Assembly: GCA_017625835.1 (NCBI GenBank)
Contig: JAGAKF010000103.1
Span: forward strand, 1-56,577
Length of the DNA stretch: 56,577 bases
Origin: Clostridia bacterium
Lineage (GTDB): Bacteria > Bacillota > Clostridia > Oscillospirales > Acutalibacteraceae
Direction of reading: 5' to 3'
Positions 39,274-46,657 of the stretch are shown piece by piece. The position numbers and the translations under genes are program-made. The notes under the pieces are model-generated. The model saw only the letters and a program-made list of their open reading frames with translations. It did no database searches and was not told the origin of the DNA. The first letter of the stretch is position 1; the number at the start of each line of letters is the position of its first letter.

Positions 39274-41194
39274 ACCGAATAAAAAGCAACCTCCGATGCC
39301 TCACGGTAAAAGACCTAAGCCGAAGAAAGGCACGCTCAAAAGAATTTTGAAAATGCTCTTTGCGGAGTATAAGGTAATGCTCATAATAGCGATTATCTGT
39401 GTTTTATTCTCAACGCTTGCATCAACGTCAGCCAGCCTTTTCCTCAATCAGATTGTTGCACGTATTGAGGAAGGTCTTAAAATCGGCTGGAATAATGGTG
39501 CGTCTCAGAGTATCGTGTCCTTGATTGCGATTATGTGCGGCATTTATGTCCTTGGTATTATTGCCAGCTTCACTCAGGCGCGCATTATGGCGGTTGTTAC
39601 TCAGGGCTTCCTTAACAGCACGAGAAAAAAGATGTTTTCGAAGATGCAGAATCTTCCCATAAAGTATTTTGATACTCATCCCCACGGCGACACGATGTCC
39701 TATTATACAAACGATATCGATACCTTGCGTCAGCTCGTTTCTCAGGCTGTGCCGTCATTGATAATGTCAGCTTTGACGATTACGGTGCTTGTGGCATATA
39801 TGTTCTACCTGAGCATATGGATGACACTCGTTGTTTTCGGCGCAGTTGTTATTATGATGTTTGTTGTAAAGCACGTCGGCGGAAATTCGTCAAAATACTT
39901 CCTCCGTCAGCAGAAAGCGATCGGTGAGACCGAAGGCTTTATTGAAGAAATGATGAGTGGTCAGAAAGTTGTTCAGGTCTTCAATCACGAGGAAGAATGC
40001 TGTAAAGACTTTGACGAAATCAACAACAGACTTTTCTCAGAAGCTTCGAAGGCACACAGCTTTGCGAATATCCTTATGCCGATTATGGGTAATATAGGAA
40101 ACATCCTTTATGTTTTCATTGCTTTCATCGGCGGTGTGCTTATCCTTACACCGGGTGTTACAAACGTATCCCTTTCGGGTCAGGCTCTCGGTCTTGCAGT
40201 TGTCATTCCGTTTATCAATATGACAAGGCAGTTTACAAATAACATTACTCAGATTTCACAGCATTTCAACCATATCATTATGGCTCTTGCAGGTGCTGAA
40301 AGAATATTTGAACTTATGGATGAAGAACCCGAAGTTGATGAAGGTTACGTTACTCTCGTCAACGCAAGGGAAGTCAACGGTGAGATTGTTGAATGTAAGG
40401 AAAGAACGGGTATGTGGGCATGGAAGCACCCCCACGAGGACGGCACAACGACCTACACAAAGCTCATGGGCGACGTAAGAATGGAGAATATGGACTTCGG
40501 TTATACACCCGAAAAGCTCGTTCTTCACGACGTTACGCTCTATGCTGAACCCGGTCAGAAAGTCGCTTTCGTCGGTGCAACGGGTGCAGGCAAAACAACG
40601 GTTACAAACCTTATCAACCGTTTCTACGACGTTGCAGACGGCAAGATCAGATACGACGGTATCAATATAAACAAAATTAAAAAGGACGATCTTCGCCATT
40701 CTCTCGGAATCGTTCTTCAGGAAACAAACCTCTTCACGGGTACTGTAATGGAAAACATCCGTTACGGTAAACTCGATGCAACAGATGAAGAGTGTATTGC
40801 GGCGGCTAAGCTTGCAAATGCGCACGATTTTATCACACGACTTCCGGAAGGTTACGACACTATGCTTACTTCAAACGGTTCAAACCTTTCGCAGGGTCAG
40901 CGTCAGCTTCTCTCAATCGCACGTTGTGCGGTCGCAGACCCGCCTGTAATGATCCTTGACGAAGCAACTTCATCGATCGATACACGTACAGAAGTCATCG
41001 TGTCCAAGGGTATGGATGCGCTTATGAAGGGCAGAACGGTATTCGTTATTGCGCACAGACTGTCTACAATTCAGAATTCCGATGTTATTATGGTTCTTGA
41101 AAACGGCAGAATAATCGAGCGCGGAAACCACGATAAGCTGATCGAAGAACAGGGTAAGTATTATCAGCTTTATACGGGAAATTTCGCGAAATAA
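39266..41194 (+). CDS. Heterodimeric ABC exporter, subunit 2 (catalytic)
   Basis: 642 residues. After a basic N-terminus come six transmembrane helices and a nucleotide-binding domain with canonical 'GATGAGKT' Walker A, 'MILDEATSSID' Walker B with catalytic Glu, and 'VIAHRLST' H-loop. The signature is LSQGQ rather than LSGGQ; this signature completes the degenerate site formed with subunit 1. An insertion of about 50 residues between the two domains ('VECKERTGMWAWKH') is typical of the longer BmrD/YheH half. It overlaps the previous gene by 8 bp, so the two are made together. Confidence 0.92.
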   Translation: MTKPNKKQPPMPHGKRPKPKKGTLKRILKMLFAEYKVMLIIAIICVLFSTLASTSASLFLNQIVARIEEGLKIGWNNGASQSIVSLIAIMCGIYVLGIIASFTQARIMAVVTQGFLNSTRKKMFSKMQNLPIKYFDTHPHGDTMSYYTNDIDTLRQLVSQAVPSLIMSALTITVLVAYMFYLSIWMTLVVFGAVVIMMFVVKHVGGNSSKYFLRQQKAIGETEGFIEEMMSGQKVVQVFNHEEECCKDFDEINNRLFSEASKAHSFANILMPIMGNIGNILYVFIAFIGGVLILTPGVTNVSLSGQALGLAVVIPFINMTRQFTNNITQISQHFNHIIMALAGAERIFELMDEEPEVDEGYVTLVNAREVNGEIVECKERTGMWAWKHPHEDGTTTYTKLMGDVRMENMDFGYTPEKLVLHDVTLYAEPGQKVAFVGATGAGKTTVTNLINRFYDVADGKIRYDGININKIKKDDLRHSLGIVLQETNLFTGTVMENIRYGKLDATDEECIAAAKLANAHDFITRLPEGYDTMLTSNGSNLSQGQRQLLSIARCAVADPPVMILDEATSSIDTRTEVIVSKGMDALMKGRTVFVIAHRLSTIQNSDVIMVLENGRIIERGNHDKLIEEQGKYYQLYTGNFAK

Positions 41195-41200
41195 GTAAAA

Positions 41201-41240
41201 ATCCGATGCATTTGAGTTGAATTTTTCAGATGCATCGGAT
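41201..41240 (+). terminator. Large hairpin after the exporter genes
   Basis: A 15-bp stem (41201-41215 with 41226-41240, one G-T pair) with a 10-nt loop. There is no clear T-run. It overlaps the promoter of the next gene. Confidence 0.5.
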
Positions 41241-41245
41241 ATAAT
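41217..41245 (+). promoter_or_regulatory. Promoter of the plsC-like gene
   Basis: TTGAAT and TATAAT are separated by 17 bp. The 3' arm of the exporter hairpin forms its spacer. Confidence 0.5.
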
Positions 41246-41280
41246 ACTTTCCGACAAATAATTTATGGAGAATTTTGGCT

Positions 41281-42096
41281 ATGCTACAGTTATATTGGTC
41301 AATAGCGGCGATTATTGACGCATTGATTGTCTGTAAATTTGATCTGGTAAATACAGCGTGGGATTTCTGGATTCCGTTGTTGTTACATATCGGCATTCTT
41401 GCTCTGATCTGCGGAATTCATTTCCTTTTTATAATTGTATATTCTTTTGTGGTTGATAAGAATAAAGAGGTAACGAATATCCACAACACGCACAGACTGG
41501 TTCTTCTTTACTCTTTGAAGCTGTATTTTCAGCTGGCGCAGGTTACAATACGCGTAACAGGTGCGGAAAAAGTGCCGGACGACGGAAAATTCCTTTTCGT
41601 CGGAAATCACATTTCGAGCTACGACCCGATGGTAGCTCTTTGGACACTCAGGAAAAAGAACCTCGCATTTGTCTCGAAAAAAGAAAACCTGGATATAAAA
41701 TTCGGCGGAAAATACATTCATAAATCAGGTTGTATCGGCCTTGACCGAGACAATGCCCGTGAGGCTGTAAAAACGATCAACGAAGCCGCAAGACGAATCA
41801 CCGACGGCATAAGCGCTATGGGCATTTATCCCGAAGGCTGGGTTAATAAAACGGGCGAGGGACTTCTTCCGTTCAGAAACGGCTCTTTCAAAATTGCGAA
41901 AAAAGCAAAAGTTCCTATTGTTATCGGCGTAGTGAATAACACGCGTTCAATTGATAAAAACAGATTCAGAAGAAGAACTGAAATCAGGTTCAATATCGTT
42001 GATGCTATTCCGTATGAAGAAATCGCAGACCTTAAAACAAATCAGATCAGCGAAATTGTATATGAGAAAATATACAATGCTTTGGAAAAGAAATAA
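41281..42096 (+). CDS. 1-acyl-glycerol-3-phosphate acyltransferase-like (PlsC)
   Basis: 271 residues. Two N-terminal membrane segments (about 5-25 and 31-55) precede the acyltransferase domain: 'FVGNHISSYDPMVAL' carries the HX4D catalytic motif, 'SGCIGLDRDN' the second block, and 'GIYPEGWVNKTGEGLLPFRNG' the EGxR-like third. It transfers an acyl chain to lysophosphatidate in phospholipid synthesis. The ATG at 41281 is preceded by GGAG 10 bp upstream; a TTG at 41275 is an alternative. The PHP gene follows 11 bp downstream. Confidence 0.88.
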   Translation: MLQLYWSIAAIIDALIVCKFDLVNTAWDFWIPLLLHIGILALICGIHFLFIIVYSFVVDKNKEVTNIHNTHRLVLLYSLKLYFQLAQVTIRVTGAEKVPDDGKFLFVGNHISSYDPMVALWTLRKKNLAFVSKKENLDIKFGGKYIHKSGCIGLDRDNAREAVKTINEAARRITDGISAMGIYPEGWVNKTGEGLLPFRNGSFKIAKKAKVPIVIGVVNNTRSIDKNRFRRRTEIRFNIVDAIPYEEIADLKTNQISEIVYEKIYNALEKK

Positions 42097-42107
42097 AAGG
42101 TGATATT

Positions 42108-42827
42108 ATGTACAATCCGAAAACAGTTGCAGAAGAATTGAAAAAAATTTATCCTTGCAGAATAGAACTTCACGCTCACTCTTCACCTGCAAGCGGATGC
42201 TCTGAAGTGCCCGCTGACGAGCTTGTTCGTGTTTTCCATGAGGCTGGATATGACGGAATTGCAATAACAAATCATTTTATCTCTGACGAAGAACATTCTG
42301 CTTCAAAAGAGCAGGCGATCGAAAAGTTTAAGAAGGATATGTACCTCGCTTACGAAACAGGTGATAAGCTCGGAATCAAGGTTTACACAGGCGCGGAGCT
42401 CAGATTTTATAAACACAGCGATAATGATTACCTCTTCTACGGTTTTTCTTTCGACGAGCTTCCCGATATCTATGATTATCTTAATACAAACCTTGAAACG
42501 TTTGTAAAAGAGTATAAGAAAGACAGCTCACTTCTCCTTCAGGCTCATCCGTTCAGAAACGGAATGATAAGAATGGATTCTGATTTGCTGGATGCGATCG
42601 AAGCTTTTAACGTTCATCAGAACCATAACAGCAGAGTAGCTGTTGCGGCAAAATACGCGGCAGAGCAGGGTAAGGTTATGACAGTCGGTTCGGATTATCA
42701 TCATCCGACATTTGAAGGCATTTCGGCTACAAGAACGAAAGTGCTTCCGAAAGACGAATCCGAACTCATATCAATCATCAAAAACGAAGATTTCTTAATA
42801 GAAATCGGCGGAAGAATAATGTTATAA
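42108..42827 (+). CDS. PHP-domain metal-dependent phosphoesterase
   Basis: 239 residues. 'RIELHAHSSPASGCSEVP' (motif I, HxH), 'GYDGIAITNHF' (motif II), 'TGAELRF' (motif III), 'QAHPFR' and 'TVGSDYHHP' form the PHP domain, which binds several metal ions. Members include phosphatases of the histidinol-phosphatase/YciV kind that act on nucleoside or sugar phosphates. The substrate is unknown. The AAGGTGAT ribosome site precedes the ATG. It is cotranscribed with the plsC-like gene and ends in a bidirectional terminator. Confidence 0.88.
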   Translation: MYNPKTVAEELKKIYPCRIELHAHSSPASGCSEVPADELVRVFHEAGYDGIAITNHFISDEEHSASKEQAIEKFKKDMYLAYETGDKLGIKVYTGAELRFYKHSDNDYLFYGFSFDELPDIYDYLNTNLETFVKEYKKDSSLLLQAHPFRNGMIRMDSDLLDAIEAFNVHQNHNSRVAVAAKYAAEQGKVMTVGSDYHHPTFEGISATRTKVLPKDESELISIIKNEDFLIEIGGRIML

Positions 42828-42832
42828 AATAA

Positions 42833-42862
42833 AAACCACGGAGCAATCCGTGGTTTATTTTA
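42833..42862. terminator. Bidirectional intrinsic terminator
   Basis: aaaccacgga (42833-42842) pairs with tccgtggttt (42847-42856) around GCAA; T-rich tails on both strands serve the converging PHP and FliB-like genes. Confidence 0.85.
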
Positions 42863-43876
42863 TATCAGATTAATAAGATCTTCTATATCGAAATTTCTGT
42901 ACAAAGCCTCATCCAGCAGATCCATATTTACGTCTGAATATTCAACCTCTTTTGAATAACTGTACATAATTTTAACCCTTTTTTCAAAATCGGGGTTCCC
43001 GAAGTGCGCGTAAATTCTGCTGATAACGATGCAGGCGAAAACACCGTATTTTACGGGAGTAACAACATCGTAATCATATCCGCAGGCAAGAAAATACCTG
43101 AAAAAATAATATTTCATCAGCTTTTCAAAATCGCTTCTGTAAAGATTCAATGCGTTTTTGGAAAGCTTTTCATTTTTCAGCGAAGATACAAAATCCTTGC
43201 GTTCGGGTCTGATGTATTCCATTTTTTCAAGGATTTCAATGCATTCGTCAAAGCCTTTAAACTCTGAACGGGTGCCATTGTAAGCCTCTGCGTCAATCTC
43301 TTCCTGAAGAGCTGTTACAAGCTTAAATATGCTTTTAATCTTATTTCTGAAGCTCAGGTCACCATCTTCAAGGACGGTAAAAATTTCTGCCCTCAGTTCA
43401 ATAAGCACCGAAAGAAAATCTTCGTCGATGTCTTCAACTTCGTCAACGCACTCTTCATAGAAGCAGAGTGAAAAAGGCTCGTCATCCTCCAGCATTATTC
43501 TTGCCGCTTCAGGACATCCGAATCCGAGACCCATTTCGCGTATCTTTCCGAAATCCTCAAAAAAACGCGGGAAAAGGGAACAAGTATTGCTCAGGAATTC
43601 TTCGCCGTGTGTCGCCTGAATGTCGCAAAGATTGCAACTGTTCAGAAAAGGACACCTGCCGTTTTCGCAAAGGGCAAAAATATCGCAATCGGCTTCGTCT
43701 TTCGCAAGGCTCTGTTTTATCCTTTCACCGAGCTCACCGTCGATAGTTTTATATTTTTCAATTATCTCACCGTCAAGGTCAGCTTCCCAACCTGCGCAGC
43801 ACGTGTCGGGACACTTGTCAGCAATACATCTGAATTTATCAAAATATGTAGGAACAAAGGTTTTAATAATAATCAC
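42860..43876 (-). CDS. FliB-like Cys-rich protein (flagellin lysine-N-methylase family)
   Basis: 338 residues. The N-terminal 'FRCIADKCPDTCCAGWEADLD' with further Cys at 'NGRCPFLNSCNLCDIQATHGE' and 'NTCSLFPRF' gives the Cys-rich metal-binding motif of FliB/YkgJ-type proteins. FliB methylates flagellin lysines in Salmonella, and its family is widespread in Clostridia, often without flagella; no flagellar gene is in the window. A Fe-S cluster is likely. The start is unusual: GTG at 43876 lies only ~5 nt after the predicted transcription start, leaving no room for a normal ribosome site. Confidence 0.8.
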   Translation of the reverse strand: MIIIKTFVPTYFDKFRCIADKCPDTCCAGWEADLDGEIIEKYKTIDGELGERIKQSLAKDEADCDIFALCENGRCPFLNSCNLCDIQATHGEEFLSNTCSLFPRFFEDFGKIREMGLGFGCPEAARIMLEDDEPFSLCFYEECVDEVEDIDEDFLSVLIELRAEIFTVLEDGDLSFRNKIKSIFKLVTALQEEIDAEAYNGTRSEFKGFDECIEILEKMEYIRPERKDFVSSLKNEKLSKNALNLYRSDFEKLMKYYFFRYFLACGYDYDVVTPVKYGVFACIVISRIYAHFGNPDFEKRVKIMYSYSKEVEYSDVNMDLLDEALYRNFDIEDLINLI

Positions 43877-43887
43877 CGCCTGAATGA

Positions 43888-43916
43888 ATTATATCATTTA
43901 TGACGGGTTATTTCAA
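43888..43916 (-). promoter_or_regulatory. Promoter of the FliB-like gene
   Basis: On the minus strand TTGAAA and TATAAT are separated by 17 bp, giving a start near 43881 and an almost leaderless transcript. Confidence 0.55.
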
Positions 43917-43970
43917 TACAATCCCGAAACGGGCACAGTCCCCAAAACCGTACTCTGCTAAAATTTGCCG

Positions 43971-43999
43971 TTGAAGCAGAATCTGCTTTGTGCTATATT
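43971..43999 (+). promoter_or_regulatory. Promoter of the HIRAN gene with an inverted repeat in the spacer
   Basis: TTGAAG and TATATT are separated by 17 bp. A perfect 7-bp inverted repeat, aagcaga/tctgctt (43974-43988), fills most of the spacer and is a candidate operator. The rest of the gap back to 43877 holds a short cccg/cggg hairpin and no gene. Confidence 0.45.
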
Positions 44000-44049
44000 C
44001 GTTTCAGGGGAAAGTAAATGATACACTAAAATTAAAGGAGGTGCTGCAA

Positions 44050-44379
44050 ATGGAAGAAGTATTTATTACGATTACAGGTATTGACTACTATCTCGGCAAG
44101 AAACCTTTTAAGGTCGGACGTAAAGTTCGCTTGGTAAAAGAGGAAGAAAACGAGTATGATGCCGAGGCTATCCGTGTTGAATTGCCATACATAGACACGG
44201 TAGGTTACGTTGCGAACAGTACACATACGGTCTATGACGGCACACTGAGTGCAGGCAGAATATACGAGAAAATTGGCGAAAAAGCCGTTGCACAGGTTAT
44301 GTTTATCACTCATTCTGCCGTTATCGCCAAGGTGTTGTCAGAAAATTCGGAAAAGGTTTTCGAGAACGAAGAACTTTGA
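44050..44379 (+). CDS. Stand-alone HIRAN-domain protein
   Basis: 109 residues, almost all one HIRAN domain: 'GKKPFKVGRKVRLVKEEENEYDAEAI' with the family's 'G..V.L..E..N.YD..AI.V' core, then 'DTVGYVANS' and 'VMFITHSAVIA'. HIRAN domains bind DNA 3' ends in eukaryotic fork-reversal enzymes such as HLTF; bacterial stand-alone forms have unknown partners and may sense damaged DNA. I use the ATG at 44050, which follows GGAGGTG; the longer frame begins inside the promoter. It lies ahead of the spoIIID leader. Confidence 0.85.
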   Translation: MEEVFITITGIDYYLGKKPFKVGRKVRLVKEEENEYDAEAIRVELPYIDTVGYVANSTHTVYDGTLSAGRIYEKIGEKAVAQVMFITHSAVIAKVLSENSEKVFENEEL

Positions 44380-44385
44380 TTTTTC

Positions 44386-44468
44386 TTTGGCTTAATCCGT
44401 CGTTTGCACAATGACGGTGGGCAGAGAAACAGGGTGTTGCACAGCTCTGTTTTGTTCTGCCAAGCATA
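44386..44468 (+). ncRNA. Possible structured RNA region between the HIRAN gene and spoIIID
   Basis: This gap holds nested complementarity: ccgtc/gacgg (44398-44402 with 44413-44417), ggcaga/tctgcc (44420-44425 with 44456-44461) and acag/ctgt inside it. ttggc (44387-44391) can also pair with gccaa (44459-44463), which competes with the tctgcc pairing. That gives two alternative folds just before a terminator. It matches no RNA family I recognise, and could be coincidence. Confidence 0.35.
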
Positions 44469-44493
44469 TTTGAACCCTCTCGGGCATATCAAT
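44464..44493 (+). promoter_or_regulatory. Candidate sigma-E-type promoter of spoIIID
   Basis: GCATATT (44464-44470) matches the sigma-E -35 consensus, and CATATCAAT begins 14 bp later (44485), a partial match to the CATACAxT -10. In Bacillus spoIIID is transcribed by sigma-E. The start would be near 44499, inside the hairpin loop of the terminator. Confidence 0.35.
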
Positions 44494-44526
44494 TTTGTGA
44501 TATGTATTCCGGGAGGGTTGTTTTTT
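44472..44526 (+). terminator. Terminator whose 3' arm contains the spoIIID ribosome site
   Basis: aaccctctcgg (44473-44483) pairs with ccgggagggtt (44509-44519), and catatca (44485-44491) with tgatatg (44498-44504), followed by TTTTTT. The GGGAGGG ribosome site of spoIIID (44511-44517) is fully inside the 3' arm. Confidence 0.75.
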
Positions 44527-44782
44527 GAACGATTTGACTCAGTTGAGAGCTGTTGAAATAGGTGAGTATATTGTAAAAAATCAGACTACGGTAAGAGTTG
44601 CCGCCAAGGCCTTCGGTATATCAAAATCAACTGTACATATGGACGTTACAGATAAACTTGAAAAAATAAATCCCATCCTGTTCAGGCAGGTAAGGAGCGT
44701 GCTGGATGTCAACAAAGCGCAAAGGCATATAAGAGGGGGACTCGCGACAAGAGAAAAATACAGAAAAAATTCAACGAGGTGA
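44525..44782 (+). CDS. spoIIID: Sporulation transcriptional regulator SpoIIID
   Basis: 85 residues, the normal length. 'VEIGEYIVKNQTTVRVAAKAFGISKSTVHMDV' is the SpoIIID helix-turn-helix, and the C-terminal 'HIRGGLATREKYRKN' is a family signature. SpoIIID activates and represses many mother-cell genes during endospore formation, so the organism is spore-forming or descends from one. The start is TTG at 44525, 8 bp after GGAGG. The ribosome site lies in the 3' arm of a terminator hairpin (see 44472-44526). It is followed 4 bp later by asnB, an unusual partner. Confidence 0.96.
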   Translation: MNDLTQLRAVEIGEYIVKNQTTVRVAAKAFGISKSTVHMDVTDKLEKINPILFRQVRSVLDVNKAQRHIRGGLATREKYRKNSTR

Positions 44783-44786
44783 TATT

Positions 44787-46619
44787 ATGTGCGGAATTTG
44801 CGGACAGATATCTTTTTGCAGAAATCTCAATGATTATACTGAGTATTTTTACAATATGCAGAATAAACTCATTTCCCGAGGCCCCGATCAGCACGGTGAG
44901 TATTTTTCGCCCGATGCTGTACTGATGCATCGAAGACTTGCTGTCATTGATATAGATCGCGGACGGCAGCCGATGACGTATGCAGTCGGTGATGAAGTTT
45001 TTACAATCTGCTATAACGGTGAGCTTTACAATACCCTTGAAATTCGGAACAGGCTCGAAAGCAGGGGCTACAACTTTTTCAGCCATTCCGACACTGAGGT
45101 AGTTCTGAAAGCGTACTGCGAGTACAGGGAAGAATGTGTAGAGCTTCTGAACGGCATTTTTGCATTCGGTGTCTGGGAACACAGCAGTAAGCAGTTGTTT
45201 CTTGCACGGGACAGAATGGGAGTAAAACCCTTGTTCTATTCGCAGACGGAAAGCGGACTTGTGTTTGCCTCGGAGATAAAGGCCTTACTAGAACATCCTG
45301 AAATCAACGCGCAGATGGATATAAATTCCCTTGCTGAAATTATGCTTATCGGTCCGGGCCGTACTCCGGGTTGCGGTGTATTCAAGGGTATAAACGAGAT
45401 TAAGCCTGCGTGCTGTGCAGTATTTGACCAAAGCGGTCTGAATATAACACAATATTGGAATCTTACGGCGCAGGAGCATACGGACGACTTTGAAACGACC
45501 GTTGAAAAGGTGCATTTCCTCGTAACGGATTCGATAAAACGTCAGCTTGTTTCCGATGTCCCTTTGGGTACTTTCCTTTCAGGCGGTCTGGATTCAAGCA
45601 TCATTTCATCCGTTGCCGACAGTATTTATAAAGAAAACGGAAAGACGCTTCACACATTTTCCGTTGACTACGAAGACAATGACAAATACTTTAAAGAAAG
45701 TAAATTCCAGCCTAATTCAGACTCAGGTTTTATCGAGGTAATGAAAGATTATCTCGAATCAAAGCATCATAGGTTGGTGATAGGAACAGAAGAGCTGAAG
45801 GACGCTCTGTTCTTTGCGGTCGATGCCAGAGATCTGCCCGGTATGGCGGATGTGGATTCCTCGATGCTTCTGCTGTGTAAGTTTATAAAAGAACATGTAA
45901 CCGTTGCGTTGTCGGGCGAATGTGCGGATGAAATCTTTGGAGGATACCCGTGGTACAGGGACAAAACAATACGTATGATCGACGGCTTCCCGTGGGCGCA
46001 GTCAACAGCTTACAGGCATTCTTTCCTGAAAGATGAATTTGCCTCGCAGATAAATGCGGAAGAATACGTCTATTCGCGTTATAAGGAAACGGTCGAAAGC
46101 ACTCCGAAATTTGACGGTATCGGTGAGGAAGAAAGCCGTATGGCGGAGATGATGAAGCTTAATACAGACTGGTTTATGCAGACTCTTCTGGACAGAAAGG
46201 ACAGGATGAGTATGTACTCGTCGCTTGAAGTTAGGGTTCCTTTCTGTGACCACAGAATTGTCGAATACCTTTTCAATGTTCCGTGGAAAATGAAAGATCA
46301 TAATAATTCTGAAAAGGGGCTTTTACGCTGTGCTATGAAAGATTATCTTCCCGATGAAGTACTGTGGCGAAAGAAAAGTCCGTATCCTAAAACCCATAAT
46401 CCTGCTTACAGAAATGCAGTTTCGTCTTTGTTGCGTGATATTATAGCAGATGACAGCTCACCGCTTCTTCAGTTCGTAAAAAAGGATGAACTCGAAAAGC
46501 TTCTGCAAACAGAAAAAAGCCAGCCGTGGTACGGCCAGCTTATGACAACTCCGCAAACAATAGCCTACTTCATTCAGTTCAATTATTGGCTCAGTAAGTA
46601 TAACGTCATCTTCAGATAA
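44787..46619 (+). CDS. asnB: Glutamine-hydrolysing asparagine synthase AsnB
   Basis: 610 residues. Met-Cys-Gly at the start gives Cys2, the Ntn-type glutaminase nucleophile ('MCGICGQISF'). 'LISRGPDQHGEYF' and 'NGELYN' are glutaminase motifs. The synthetase domain has the ATP pyrophosphatase loop 'FLSGGLDSSIISS', 'LSGECADEIFGGYPW' and 'RKDRMSMYSSLEVRVPFCD'. It converts Asp plus Gln and ATP to Asn and Glu in the cytoplasm. GAGGTGAT precedes the ATG. It shares a transcript with spoIIID, so it may be induced during sporulation, perhaps for cell-wall or metabolite purposes (inference). Confidence 0.95.
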   Translation: MCGICGQISFCRNLNDYTEYFYNMQNKLISRGPDQHGEYFSPDAVLMHRRLAVIDIDRGRQPMTYAVGDEVFTICYNGELYNTLEIRNRLESRGYNFFSHSDTEVVLKAYCEYREECVELLNGIFAFGVWEHSSKQLFLARDRMGVKPLFYSQTESGLVFASEIKALLEHPEINAQMDINSLAEIMLIGPGRTPGCGVFKGINEIKPACCAVFDQSGLNITQYWNLTAQEHTDDFETTVEKVHFLVTDSIKRQLVSDVPLGTFLSGGLDSSIISSVADSIYKENGKTLHTFSVDYEDNDKYFKESKFQPNSDSGFIEVMKDYLESKHHRLVIGTEELKDALFFAVDARDLPGMADVDSSMLLLCKFIKEHVTVALSGECADEIFGGYPWYRDKTIRMIDGFPWAQSTAYRHSFLKDEFASQINAEEYVYSRYKETVESTPKFDGIGEEESRMAEMMKLNTDWFMQTLLDRKDRMSMYSSLEVRVPFCDHRIVEYLFNVPWKMKDHNNSEKGLLRCAMKDYLPDEVLWRKKSPYPKTHNPAYRNAVSSLLRDIIADDSSPLLQFVKKDELEKLLQTEKSQPWYGQLMTTPQTIAYFIQFNYWLSKYNVIFR

Positions 46620-46639
46620 AATACTCTGCCGAATTTATC

Positions 46640-46655
46640 TGTTGAAATATCAACA
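46640..46655. terminator. Weak hairpin between asnB and dapA
   Basis: tgttga (46640-46645) pairs with tcaaca (46650-46655). It lies between convergent genes but has only weak T-rich flanks. Confidence 0.35.
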
Positions 46656-46657
46656 AT

